DNA of 64,000 nt from Atopsyche davidsoni (lineage: Eukaryota > Arthropoda > Insecta > Trichoptera > Hydrobiosidae). The notes beneath the pieces are model-generated. The model saw only the letters and a list, made by a program, of their open reading frames with translations, searched no databases and was not told where the DNA came from. The position numbers were made by a program, and so were the translations under genes. Each line of letters opens with the position of its first letter. The first letter of the stretch is position 1. The stretch is from assembly GCA_022113835.1 (NCBI GenBank), contig JAILWY010000026.1, forward strand, positions 12,985,001 to 13,049,000, read 5' to 3'. Positions 1 through 13,300 of the stretch are shown piece by piece.

Positions 1-595
1 AAGTTTGTTCCGCCCGAGGAGGCGGCTGCGCCAAACCTCGGAACTGAAATGCGACCGTTCACAGGTGGCGTCCCGAGCTCCCTCGCGGCTGGGCGGGGAC
101 GAGAGTCCGGGGGCGGGGGCGGGCGCGGGGATGGGCGCGGGGGCGGGCGGGGGCGCGGGGGCGGACGGCGGCTCCCCGCGGCCCGGCAGTGGCGCGCGCG
201 AGCCCGAGCCCGCGAGCCGCTCGCCCGACACGGAGGACGACGAGCACGAGCGCGCGCCGGGCTGGCGGCCCTCGCGCCCGCCCAGCCCGCAGGCCGCCGC
301 GCCCGCGCCGCCCCCGTCCGAGCCCTCCTCGCGCTACGCCAACCTCTCCTTCTGGCGCGCGCGGAAGGTCACCTTCTACAAGAACGGGGACCCCTTCTTC
401 CCCGGCGTGGAGTTCCGCTTCCGCCCCGGCCGGGACCTCAGCACGATGGGCGCGCTGCTGGACAGGCTGTCGGCGCGCGTGGAGCTGCCGCGGGGCGCGC
501 GGTACGTCTTCTCGCTGGACGGCGACCGGAAGGTGCGGCTCGAGGAACTAGAAGACGGCGCCTCCTACGTCGTCTCCTCCTACAAAGCGTTCAAG
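1..595 (+). other. DCX-EMAP: DCX-EMAP exon carrying the first doublecortin domain
   Basis: This GC-rich exon is open from the window edge to a GTGAG donor at 596, in phase 0. Roughly bases 341-595 encode a doublecortin domain: [10 protein letters not shown] near its start, FSLDGDRKV in the middle, SSYKAFK at the end. Upstream is low complexity, with Gly-Ala alternation around bases 107-170 and Ser/Pro/Ala-rich sequence after it. No in-frame ATG precedes 131, so translation either starts there or in an exon before the window. A weak AG at 63-64 could be an acceptor. Long ORFs in the other two frames are by-products of the high GC. Confidence 0.88.
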
Positions 596-3500
596 GTGAG
601 AAAACGCATGCATGCAATCGTACCGATCATTCCCCTGACTTCAAAATATTGTTACAAAGGGAGACGGATTTATATTTTGTCCCTTTCGCCGAAACGCGTG
701 CGTGCGCCGCATCGAATTGACAGATGTCACGTGTCTCGCACGCGGTGAGACAACAAAACTGCATACTCTTGTACACTGAAAAGTGTACGAACCGCGCCAG
801 AGTAATCGTGCATGCAGAATATAAAGAAAAATAATTAGGCCACGTTTGTTACTGGAGCAGATAATTTAGTGCCCCTCTAAAGAGGAACGAATCCGGATTA
901 GCTCCTTGCTTCGTGTATTTAAATCGCAGCTCTTGAGCGCGAAAGAATTAATGACGCCTCTTTGCCGCGGGGTAGTATTCAAAAATATGCAAATGAATAA
1001 TGTGAAATAATTTACATTTTTGATAATTACAAGTAAAATATGGTTGATAGTAAACACGTTATTCGAAAAATGTAAAAAAGCAATGCGATAATAATATGCA
1101 AAGGTATTCATATGGATACAATTCGCAATATGTTTTATGGTTTTTCATGTATGGCTTTTAGTTTAATTATTTTCCTATCGTCGTTACGGTTTACTTTCCA
1201 ACCACAGGTCAAGAATTAATAGGTTGTAATAAAATTATTTATTTCATTATACGACATAAAATATATTTGATTATTTCGATCGCTCTTGTGGCATGTGAGA
1301 AATTTAATAGGTTTTTCAGGAAATCAAATTTGTTATGAATTAAAATATTTTTAGTATTTCAATTGTTTTTGGATTCGTTACCGAGTAAAGCGATTATTGA
1401 TTGTCATTTTCATGCTTTTTTTTTTAATGAAACGATTTTTCTTGTACACAATGATGAAAATTCAAAGGCAACCGATTGACATCAACTGAAAACAAATATT
1501 TACACCCACCCTCCTTTTGTTCAACTACTGAGTTACCGACTCGTCGCCTTCCAATCATCATGTTAGATTGGCTCCGTTACTTATCGACTATTGAGTCTTC
1601 GGTACTACAGCCGTTTTCAAGAACCCTTGGAGTTCAATTTTTTTATATTGACGCTGTATAGAATTTACGGAAAAAAAAACCTTTCGGTATACCAAAAGTA
1701 AACTTCAAAATCAGATTTTTCAGTCTGATGTAGCTAATAAAAAAATACATTCGATTAAATCTTATAACACGTACAACTAATCATATATGAACTATCCAAT
1801 TCGAAATTTGCGCATAAACTAATACGTATACATTCATGTCTTGGACTCATATGTCAATGTTAAAAGGCTAAGAAAAAAAGGTCATAGATTTTTGCACACA
1901 AACAATAAATATAATAAACCCATAACAAACAGACACGCAAATAATAAAGCATTTTGACGCATTGTCTCAATTTGCATTCGTTTCCACAGTGCGTATTCGC
2001 GCTTCCCGCAGGCCGTATTGCGTGACAAGTAGTACGAACCGCGAATGATGTAAATCAGCTTTACACAAGAACAAACATTTCGCTTGCATTTTAATTCTAA
2101 TTTCCTTCAATCAAGGCTTTTTAGGACATCGCTTGGCTCTCTGGCGTGAAACGAACGTATACTTCGCAGGCATCACGCTTTTCACGGCAAATCCGCCGAC
2201 CGCATAATTCCGCGATAAGCGCCTACTTCCCGGGCTCCGCCGGCGACTCACTCGTTAAATACAAAATTCATTTATGTAAATTCATTCCATATCATGTGTC
2301 CGAACTGAAAACACATGCATGAAATAACAATTTCTGACTTAATAATGTCCGAACGGACTTTTAATTCTTTTGGCACATATCATACAATACATAGCCACTA
2401 CCCCGTGCCCCAAAAACAGCCTCCCTCTTGCCATCCATAGCCATCTTATATTTTAAAATTTCAGTCATTTTAGTCACTAGTAAGCTTCTTGATGCTTAAT
2501 TGCATAAATCCTTATTTTGGATTCTGCTACTTTTTAATCAAAATTAAGCAGTTATTTGACTTCCTGTAAATGTACAAAAAGCTTTAGATAAAATGTGTGT
2601 TACTGTGAATTTATAACATATTCAAACTGTTCGTGTCTTAAAGTGAGGCACTAAAGCTTTTCTATTGCTAGACTGCTGCCTCCTAGTCCAGTACTGTCTT
2701 TCTTATAACAATATTGATTTTACTTTTTTTGGCACTGGAAAATAAGTTTTTTTTGTATTTTAAACTTCGATTAGTAATTGGTATTATAATAAATCAACGG
2801 AACTGAAACCTTTAAGGCGTATAATCGAAAAGGTTTTAGTATCCCAAATCATTTGAATTTCAAAAACTCAGATTTAAAATGACATTACACATATTAATGT
2901 TTGTGGTTACGCTGTATATAAATGGAATTTTTAGTTTGTATTTATTACATTTTTAAAAATTTCAGCAATGCAATATTTAACGAAACTGGGGGAAAATATT
3001 CATGTGCTTGAATATTTTCCAGTAAATATTCAATTTGCTCCGAATGACCTTGAAACATGTTTGCATTACTTGCCGTGCATATTTATTTTTAACCAAGAAA
3101 ATTGATTTATTACAATAATTGGATAAAAATATAAAATGTGATGAAAATACCAAATAAGAATAAATTGCCTCTGAATTCACATATTGTATAACTATTTGCA
3201 GTTACAAAAGAAGTCTAAAGTAAGCAGATAGCGATTTGAGTTTACTATTGTATCTAATCAACATACGGACTTTTATAATTATTTTTATTTATCGGAAACA
3301 AATATATTAATCAAAAATAAAAATCAAACGATGTATTTATAACGCCCAAATAAGTAATTTTGTTATTCATATTTAACCAATGACAAACTCATAAATCCAC
3401 TTTTTTTTTATAAAAATATATGAAATATAATATTACTAAACTAACGTTAGAAAAATACCAAATTCTTTACGGCTTATATTTATTACACGTCGGCCTTGCA

Positions 3501-6500
3501 GGCACATAAAATATAAAAGATTAAATCAATTAATCTCGCGACCTCAACGAAACACAATTGAAAACAAAATTAACTACTCAATCTGTTATTGGAATTCGCA
3601 AGGTATCGATTGGTCTTATACTTTTCGCACAGTCGCCATTTATCCAGTTTATCTTAATGTCAGGAGCACTTTAGTGAGAGCAAATCCACATTCATGATAA
3701 TTAGCAATTTAACATGGGCTTAAGCGTGCCAAATAAATTAATATCGCGTGCCCGAATGGCTCATAGGGCATGCCTCAAACTCACCGGCTGGGGATTATCA
3801 AGATCCCTCAGTTCGGAGCGCGCCTTACATGGACTTTTAAAAAATAATCAACAAATTAGATATTATGGATCGACTCTCAATTTATTCATTTGAATTGAAA
3901 ATATCTCACTTTTAACTGATTGAAACTCGAATTCTAAACTCCATATTGAAAATAATTGATGTTTCTGTTTGTGTTCAGAAAATTTTGGAAAACTTTGAAA
4001 GACCTGCGAAATTTACAAGCCTTGGCTAGTAATTAAATTATTTATGTGATATATGTATATTATTTTCTATATGTGATCAAAATTTTACAGCTTTTATTAA
4101 AATTATTTACTTTACCCAAGTAATATAATCTTATGATAATAACATTCAGAAGTTATTATTTTATTTACAAAATTTCTTTGTAAAAATTTCAACATAAATT
4201 AATTTACACTGTGGGTACTTCGTGCGATTATTATGTTTAATTTTTCGTGTACTTTTCCCAGATTATATTTTGGTTTGACCTTATCAGCAAAGCTTTTCTA
4301 CAAATAAGCTTGATTTTTTTGCTTTTTACTACAAAGTGTTAAGTAGTTTTCCTTTATCACACATAACATAGTATCGATTAAACATAAACTTCCTTTTTCA
4401 TAAGTAGGTTAATTACTCAAATTTATTTTTAGCCCCAAAATAAGTAGGTTTAATATATTTATATATATTTAGCACATAAAAACACACGTTTGTGATATTT
4501 TCTTTGTCCTTTAGTTACGAGGCAGTGAAAATGTGAGTCAAGGAAATAAAAGTTTAGTTTTTTTGTCAAAAAATAAAGTTGAATTTATTATTTTAGCTTT
4601 TTAAATAAATTTTAAAATTTTAAAGTTGTGCTCCTTTCATTGATGCTTCATGCAAATATTTATTTATTTTGTTAATTGTTCATTCCAGACCTGCTATGAA
4701 ATATCTAACTAGTAAATAAATTTGAGAGGAAATTCAATGAAAAAGTCTGCCCTTTACATTTCACCAAGTCTTAAAAATTATATTGCATTAATAGGTCGGT
4801 TAACTCTGAAAATGTAATTATATTACGATTTTATTATAGTAAATGGTCAATCTAGAAGTTCGACAGGGTAACTGGTGATTTCTTGGCGCTTTTTAAATTG
4901 GCTAATGACCCTTTGAGGGCAGGTCATGATACAGGTCAAATCATTTTGGTATTGTTGAATACAACAAAGCACAGTTACAAATATTATGAATCATTGTGTG
5001 AATGAGATCATTGATTACCATCTGGATTGCTAACGCGGAGCTGTTCTAACAAGGAAAACTTTTAATGATAATAACAACCCCTATAATTTGGATAATCTAA
5101 AAAAATAGCTGACGTGATTATCTTGAATTCCTGCAAATCGTATACGAATTCTACGAATATGTATATATATTACAAATAAGTAATTTCATATGTATCTTAA
5201 TTTATTTTACAATGAGCGCATGGTAATATATTTATCGACCTATCTCTTAAAAGTGCATTACTTGTTACTTGTGAATTAATACTTCTGTTCGTCCAAAAAT
5301 GTCCTTATTCCTTACAGCTAAGGACAAACATAACTGGTTTACACTTCTCGTAGTAAATAAGTTGTAAAAAATCATATTATTTTATTTATAAACATTTTTA
5401 GTTACGTCTGGCTATAAAACCCTTTCAATAACATCTGTGGATGTCAAAAGGTCATTTACTAATATTTCGGTACAAAAAGCCTCTATAAAATAATTTAGTT
5501 AAAATGTATATTATCGTTTCGTGTCTGCGTTTGCATTATAGGCATTAAAAAATATAGTTTTTTCAGTGAAATCGTGACGATCATAATTTTAAGAATTTAC
5601 ATCGTTTTCAAATTGATTATTTTGTTAATTCAAAATAAAACTTTACAGCTGATGATTATTTGCGATAAATTATTTTGATTCTATAAAATACATACCTTTA
5701 TGAAATTATAAATTTGAATTAAATATATTTAACCAGAAGAATTTTATTTGATTGTGAATACGGGATAAAAACCAATTCCATAAAAATATACAACACACGT
5801 TTAATTCTTTGTTAATCAAACCATAAAATGCAATTGATTTTTATGCATGTGTAAAAAAAATGAGTTTTTAATTAAGGTTTCGCCATAACCATGTTTTTTC
5901 AGGAATAATAGAGTATAGATCTTCTAATATAATTAATATTCCTGGGTCGGCTACTGTGGAAAAAATGGCCCAGGCGAAAAATGGTCGCGCCCAGTTTCAC
6001 GATCGATTCCTTTGTACTGCGAATCTAATTTATTCTACTTTAATTGTTTTGCAACCATATAAAAGGTTTATTTATTAATCATTAAATAAATTATTTTTAA
6101 TTAAATGTATTTTACTTTATCATCAACATTTAATATTGAATATACAAAACAAATTTCTAATACAAATCAAAATTCATGTTTTCTACAATTTATCTTGAGT
6201 AATTATTTATCGAAAAATATATGTCATTGTTATTCACTTAGTTATTTTTATTAAACGCATAGAAAATGCAAAATATGGCCGCGAGTCATGAATCGCCCCG
6301 TAGAACCGCCAAGTCATGAATTCTTTTATATATTTTTTGTGATTCGATCTATGAAGAATTCCAACAAGAAAAATGATTTATACAATTCTATGAAAGTATA
6401 ATGTTTCAGAAAATACGCGACATCGTTTTAACTGAAAAGGCTTCTTAAAACCATTGCAGTAGAAACTTCCTAGTAAATTGTTTTGGTTTTTTTTTTACCT

Positions 6501-9500
6501 GTAATAGTTTGCATTTTATAGGGTTGTAATAGTTAATTATACGGGTCTAATATTAAATTAACCATAAATTCAAATTCTATAAAGCTATAAACTATTTGTG
6601 CAAGACATTAATATCACGTTTTTATGCGAACGCATATTTATTTCTGTGTCATAAAATAAGGTCAGAAGCACTAAATAATAATTTTGAAAAAGAATAACAT
6701 AAAAATAAAGACCATGACCTGAAGTTAAATACTGATTTGCATTAAGTATAATTAAAAATATGATAACATTTTATTCCACGCACTTCGTTATTTTATTGTT
6801 TCGTGCGAAATATATTTTGTATCTAACACGCCGTTTGCGTTGTATCCTTTCGCTCATTATGTCGTTTTAAACACTTTTTCACGCATAAATTAACACGTAC
6901 TTTAAAAAAAAAACCCAAAATATATATCTTCACATCTCACAATGTATTAAAATTTATTCCGGCCGGTCGATTTTCGAGAACAAGCCTTTTTAAATTGCTC
7001 GTATGCAAATCTGATACGCCCGGTTATAAATATGCTAGTTTTATATATTTATTAAATCACAAATGGCCGGTTTAATATTTTAAAACATAGCTAGCCTAAA
7101 AACCCATTTCGCGAGACGCTTTCCACCGGGGCAGCTGCCCTATATTCCCCGGACACGCCATGTTTCTTTGGTTCCATGTCAACGGCGGCTCAGCCGTGAG
7201 TGTCACGTCACGGGGGCGGATTTGCGCCCCTCTCGCGGTGCATTCGACGCGATAAGCCCGCAGGTCTGAATGACAAACACAACACACAACAAATCACCAC
7301 TTTGTTCTCTTACGTGTGATTTCCTATTCTCGGCGTATTAATGCCATGCCACAGATATGGGCTTTGACTATTATTTTATTTCTTCAGAAAATATTTTTTT
7401 TGTGCAATTTCAGCTGGATATATATCGATAATGTATCGATATATATGTAGAAGAACACGGGGACCCACTACACTATTTTTCCACAATTTATGCTTGGTTA
7501 TATGGTCGCCAGCCTCCTCTGAGGAGAGATACTCAATGAAGAAGAAATATCGTGTACTGCAATTAAACATTTAAATTTTACAATTTCAATCAAATTATTG
7601 ATGCGTTTTGAACATTTATAAAAAAAAGAAGCATTTAACAACACTGCTTAGTGATTGGGTCAAATGTTATGAACAAGATAGTAGAAAAAATAGTCGCTTA
7701 CAAATTTAATTAGTTTTCTAATGTTTATGCAAAATGCGCCCAATTTTCTCAGCGCCGTTCTGCTCCACTCCAGATAACAACCCTCTTCTGCCTAAATAAC
7801 GAAATGGAAGCACGCACATTAATTTCCGATTAAATACAATACTTCAATAACACATTAAAAGCGCTTTCGCTTATTGACGAAGCATAAACAATAATGATCA
7901 TTCATCAAATTTTCCTAACGACTTGTGGGTAAAAGATCTCGACAATTTCTCGACCGGCCTTTTAGCCTTCGCAATATTTTATCAGAACTAAAAGCTTTAC
8001 AGCATTGACCTGATGAATATTCCTACTAACCAAATTACCCCGAACACGTACCGACACCGGCCACTGTGAGGAGAACCCGAATTCACCGAAATGGAAGGCG
8101 AGGCACTGCAGACATCCGCGCCAATCTGCCAAATGGCTTTCCATTAATATCATGACTCACCGCATTTTTACATTAAGGATATAGGTAAAGTGCAGAACAT
8201 AGAGTTATCGCCCGGCCGAAGGTCCGTCCGCAAAATTGATGGTTGCATTATCGCCAAGGAGTGGCGATCCATTAGCCCCGAGTATCATACGTACAATAAA
8301 ATGCGCGTTTATACTCTAGAGCTGTTATATTACACCTCGGATTTCATTTGATATGTGACTCGGCAGAACATTTTTTCGTAGGGTTGTTTTTTTTCTTCCT
8401 TTGTACAAAAGCTAGAATGAATTAACTGAGAAAGAAAGATTGATAGACTTACCACAATCTCTAAAGAAAATCAAGCATTTTAACGACTTTGTCTTGTTTT
8501 TTTTTAAAACGATGATTTGTACAAACAAAAAATTGCTCTAATCCATATAAGTCCGATTAATTAATTTGCTTTGTCTTAAAATCTATAGTTATTTTATATT
8601 GTTTTCGCTGGTAATTATACACGAAAATCCCATACAACAAAGCCTCAATTGCAAATACGATTATTTGAATACTAGGTGGTTGTTAATTGAATAAACAAGC
8701 AGATTGACATCTGTGGCGAATAATTAATACGCAAAGGTCTCAATACGGTTTAATTGCAACAATTAAATTCATCGCTTATATGTTATTGTAATATTCGTGC
8801 GTGCGATAAAGAAATTTGAATATATCGTGAACACATACAGCAATAAATAAAACGGTGCGTCCTTCACAAAAACGGCAGCAGGAAATCAAATAGGAATTTA
8901 GACGTTAGAAATTTAAGACTCGGTTTAACGTCTGCCAATGTTATTGTTGCTTAATTTATGATCCGTTCTAGATTGTAACATTTTTAAAGGTTTTTCTGTA
9001 ATAATTACACGTAACGAAATTAATTTTATTTCCCATATGTTGATTGAATTAACTAAACAGGCTAAATATCTTATGAGTAAAAAAAAATTAAATAAATTTC
9101 TAATAGTTATTAGGGTTGTGCTTACAATACGGCGTGTGGCTGTTTCCTTATCCTGGCGCTGGTTGTGGGGTTTACAAGGTGTGGCTTAGGTGGTAGCGTG
9201 CATGGATTTCTCTATTTTCGTTATTGAGTGTGTAGGGGAAAAAATGTGGAAAAAACCCTTTAAGATATCGTATGAGTCTGTTTAAAGAGATTAATTAATT
9301 GGATAGCTGTGGGCGCGTGCGACGATAAGGACGTACGGAGCACGATTAGCGAGAAATGAGTAATGCAGTTTGCAGGTGTCACAGGCACTAGCGAGCCACG
9401 TGGCAGGTGCTTGGCTGGTGTTTCCCTGCGAAGACTCCGAATTAGCATTTTCATTCTCACAGGTCACGAAACGCCTTCCAGATATTATTCAAGCGACTCC

Positions 9501-10217
9501 TGTCGCCTGGCAACGCTGAACAACACATGGCCGGCCATTTTTCATGTCATTGCGCCATTCACGACTGTGATTAAAGTATCTTTAACTGTATTAAATCAAA
9601 TAAGTAAATAATAATCGATTTGTTTTAATTGGTCATAAAAACAGCTGTTTTGGAAAAATATAAAAAAACTTCATTATTGACAATTTTTTAAATCTTTTAT
9701 ACACACACTCTTGTCTACAAAATTGACACGGGAATTAAACAAATTGATAATTATTGTAAAGCCCAAACCTTCTGATAAATCAATAGAATTTCGATATCGT
9801 AGTATTACTTAGTTTTGTAGAAATATCATTAAAGTAAATTTTTTTAAATGTAGTGGGTTTTAAAAATTATTGGCTACTCTGAAAGTTATGATTTTTAATA
9901 ACGAGTACTTATTTTATCATGAATTTTAGTTAGATTAACTTTAAATGGGTTATTATCTTTATTACATGAGTTAACTTGTCGAATATATTTTGTACGATTT
10001 CTTTACCTTGCCTGAAAATTAACTTTATGAATGAAATATTTTCATGAAATACAGCGCCTACTATTGTCACCCTAACTTAACATTTCAGGGTTTGCCTTAT
10101 GCGTGCATAGAAACACACAAACCCACCCATCGATGAACTTTCTTAAAGCCCTAGATACCTTCTAAAAGCAACTCTTTTTTTTTACTCAAAAACTATACTG
10201 GGTAAATAATTATAATA

Positions 10218-10308
<91 letters not shown>

Positions 10309-13300
10309 CTTAAAATGAGTTCAAAAGTTCGATTTGGCCTCATTTTTAGTACAAAGTATATAGATTATATTCATATGAAGGGATATTAAGTATAACTTGT
10401 TTTAGCAAGGTTGTTTTTCAGCTTTCATCCATCATTTTTGACAAGGTACACTAATTATACGCTATTTTATAACGGCCATACAAAACAGTTATTTTATATA
10501 TTGCTGGAATTGTCTTTTAAAAAATACATATTTTAATTTCAATTTAATAAAGAAAAAGTTTTAAGTAAGAATCATAAGCTCAAATGTACTGATTATTATT
10601 TAAAAAATCAAAAACACTATATAGGGTACCTTTTTTGTTTTTTTTTTTACTTTATGCTTAAATTATAGCTATAAAATAATTAGCGAAAAACCGAATATCG
10701 TATTTTATTCTTTATTGAAAAAAATATACGAAATTAAGATGTCAAGCGAGGTCGCAAAAGTGATTTCTTAATAATTCGCAGAACAATAAATAAGAAACGA
10801 CCTCAATTTCCTATTTCATTAATTGAATAAAATGGGCCAAGTATTCATAAATGTTGTGCCGACACATTTTCCGCTTTGTTAAAAATGTCAAACGCGTTTC
10901 AGCGTGTTTAGCAGACTCACTACACATTGTGTATTTCTTGTGACGTCAAAACACATGCCTAATAGATTTTTCAACATGTCAAGCTTTGAAATCGGCGGCC
11001 GAATCTGGGTGTTTAAGGTAGTGGGCGACATGGGGAGGGAAGGAGTTCCCTCGGAGTGCGAAGCACGGTGCACAGCCCTGGCGGCAGTCAACCGTGAACC
11101 CCTGGTAGTTGACCCTAGGGCGGAGGGTAGACGGGCTGAAGGTCGGACAGGAGCCCCCCAATGCATCGGGGGGTTCCCCCCGCGGTCCCAGATGCTATCG
11201 CTTCACAAAACCGAGGAAAATTTGGATTGTTTTGAATGAGCCTTGAATGTGGGGCCCGGCACGTGGTGGACTCGCCCGACCTTGAAGCACGCGTGCCTGC
11301 GAGATCTGGAGCGCGGTGTGTTATTACCGTGTTTAGTTTTTTTATATGATTTATAAAGGACATAAGTTCCTGATCGAATTTTGCGTACTGGCTTACTTAT
11401 ATTTACGAGATTTTTTCTCATTCTCTAACATCACGCGTATGGTAATTTTATGGGGAGCGCGCGGAAAGGGAATCTTAATTTATTTTTTGCTACTTCATAA
11501 TTAGGGATGCTTTGAATATTTAATGTTGATTAATTTTTATCACACGGCTGAAATGTAGCATGCATCGAACAAATCAACATAAATTTAGGTTAAAATAATA
11601 CGTATTTTTTTTTAACAAAATTTACGGTACAAAAGTCAACACGGCCCACTGTTGAAAATTTCAGCATGCAAGCAATAAAGTAATTATTTAAACAACCCAG
11701 ATCATGACAGCGATACTGAAGAATTTTTTTTTTGCTAAACTCTCGGTAAACGTTGAAAAATTTTCTGTTCTGTGAACGTATAAAAAAAATAAAATACTCT
11801 ATATTTTTTAATAATTCATCCATTCTAAGAAACTATGATAAATTGTACACGTTCTTGAGAAGTTTTTAGGGAAAATCGACTGAATAGAGTAACAACAAAT
11901 ATGATTATTTTAAATTGTTCACACTGTTTTATAAAATTTAAAAAATAATAAATACGTATAATCGTATAAGTAATTCATTTTACAAATCGTCCTGATTATT
12001 ACACATAATTTTATATTTAGTATAAAAATATATAGCAATTCATTTTAGGATCTACAAGAAGCCAACGTCCGCGTTTTCAATTATCAACTTCGTCATGGCA
12101 CAATTGTATAAGTCAGGGTCCTTGGGAGTTGGTCCTAGTACGGCGGGAGTGACTGAAAAGCGTGAAATTGACAAGCCACCCCTCGGGCCCGCTTCCGTGC
12201 CGCAAGGTTGCGGGTCGGCCCGCCCTGCCCAGCCACCCCCTCCACCCCGCCACCCCCGCCACCCCTTCCACCCCCATCACCCCCATCACCCCCATCACCC
12301 CCATCACCCCCATCACCCCCACCCAGGGCCGTCTCGTGGCGCGGTGCAGTCCATGTGCCGCGGGGCTCGCCGTGCGTCGCTCAGATCACTATCGCCAGTC
12401 CGCCCCACCTGCGTCGCGTGGTGAACCTTTACCCGGGCATTCAATTACGACCGATACCGAAGTGTATACAAATAACGTATTTACGCACTATATTCTTCAA
12501 AACTATTAAAAAATCTGTTTTATAATCAATGCTTGTCATTGGTATTTTTTATTTTCAACGTGTGTTTGCATTTTTATGGCAAGTTGTAGGGATTTGTAAA
12601 TTAACGAGCTCGGTTCTATGAGGGGGATATTTTATCATAGATAAGAGATTTAAGGCATTAAATACACGTCCAGTATTAACAAGAGGTGTAATTAAGTTAA
12701 ATTATGGCTTATAAAATTTTTGTAACGTTTTATTTCTTCATCAAGTGCCTCTCGTCAAGAGGAGGTTGGCGACCATTTCACCGAGCATATACTCATGCTG
12801 AGCCAGTGTTCATGGTCTACAGGTCTACACCATTTGAACGTTTACAAAGTGTTATTTAATATTTTAATATTTGAAAAAAATATATAAAGCATGAAATATT
12901 CAATAATTTATATAGACTGCATACCACTATTGTATTTTGCATATTTGGTTGTCACAGTGTATATATAAAACGCACGGGAGATTAATGGAGTTACGCGTGA
13001 GTGTGAGGCGATAACTTGAGTTATTTTTCTTCCGCGGCCTGAATTCCCTCTTAGTTGGTTATTTTGATGAATATCCGCCCTGAAGTCATGGTCTGCCCTA
13101 AGGCTTTGTTGCGTGGAAGCGGCAGTTATAGTTCCTCGCGACAGCCCCCCGCAATGAGCCGAAGTGAGTTTATTTTCCTTTATTGCACTGCGTTTTACTC
13201 AGTCACGCGCCACTTCTGGGGGGCACTTATTGGAAAGAAGGAGAAATCGCTCGTATATAGGTCATGTCATGTCGAGGCGGAAATATTTTAATAAACTTTT

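Noticed and set aside
49..720. Long Arg/Ala/Gly-rich ORFs in the other frames over the first exon (also - strand 59-247)
   Set aside because: They arise from the very high GC of the exon; only the third frame carries the doublecortin motif and a phase-compatible donor.
3740..3832. tRNA-like segment (TGGCTCATAGGGC, then GATCCCTCAGTTCGG)
   Set aside because: It has weak A-box and B-box resemblance but no pairing acceptor stem and no proper anticodon arm.
10888..11363. Several overlapping ORFs of 80-110 codons on both strands
   Set aside because: Multiple frames are open at once in a GC-rich block, with no recognisable motif or consistent splice sites.
12095..12424. 109-codon ORF with His-Pro repeats
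   Set aside because: The repeat is a nucleotide minisatellite open in several frames, with no domain outside it.
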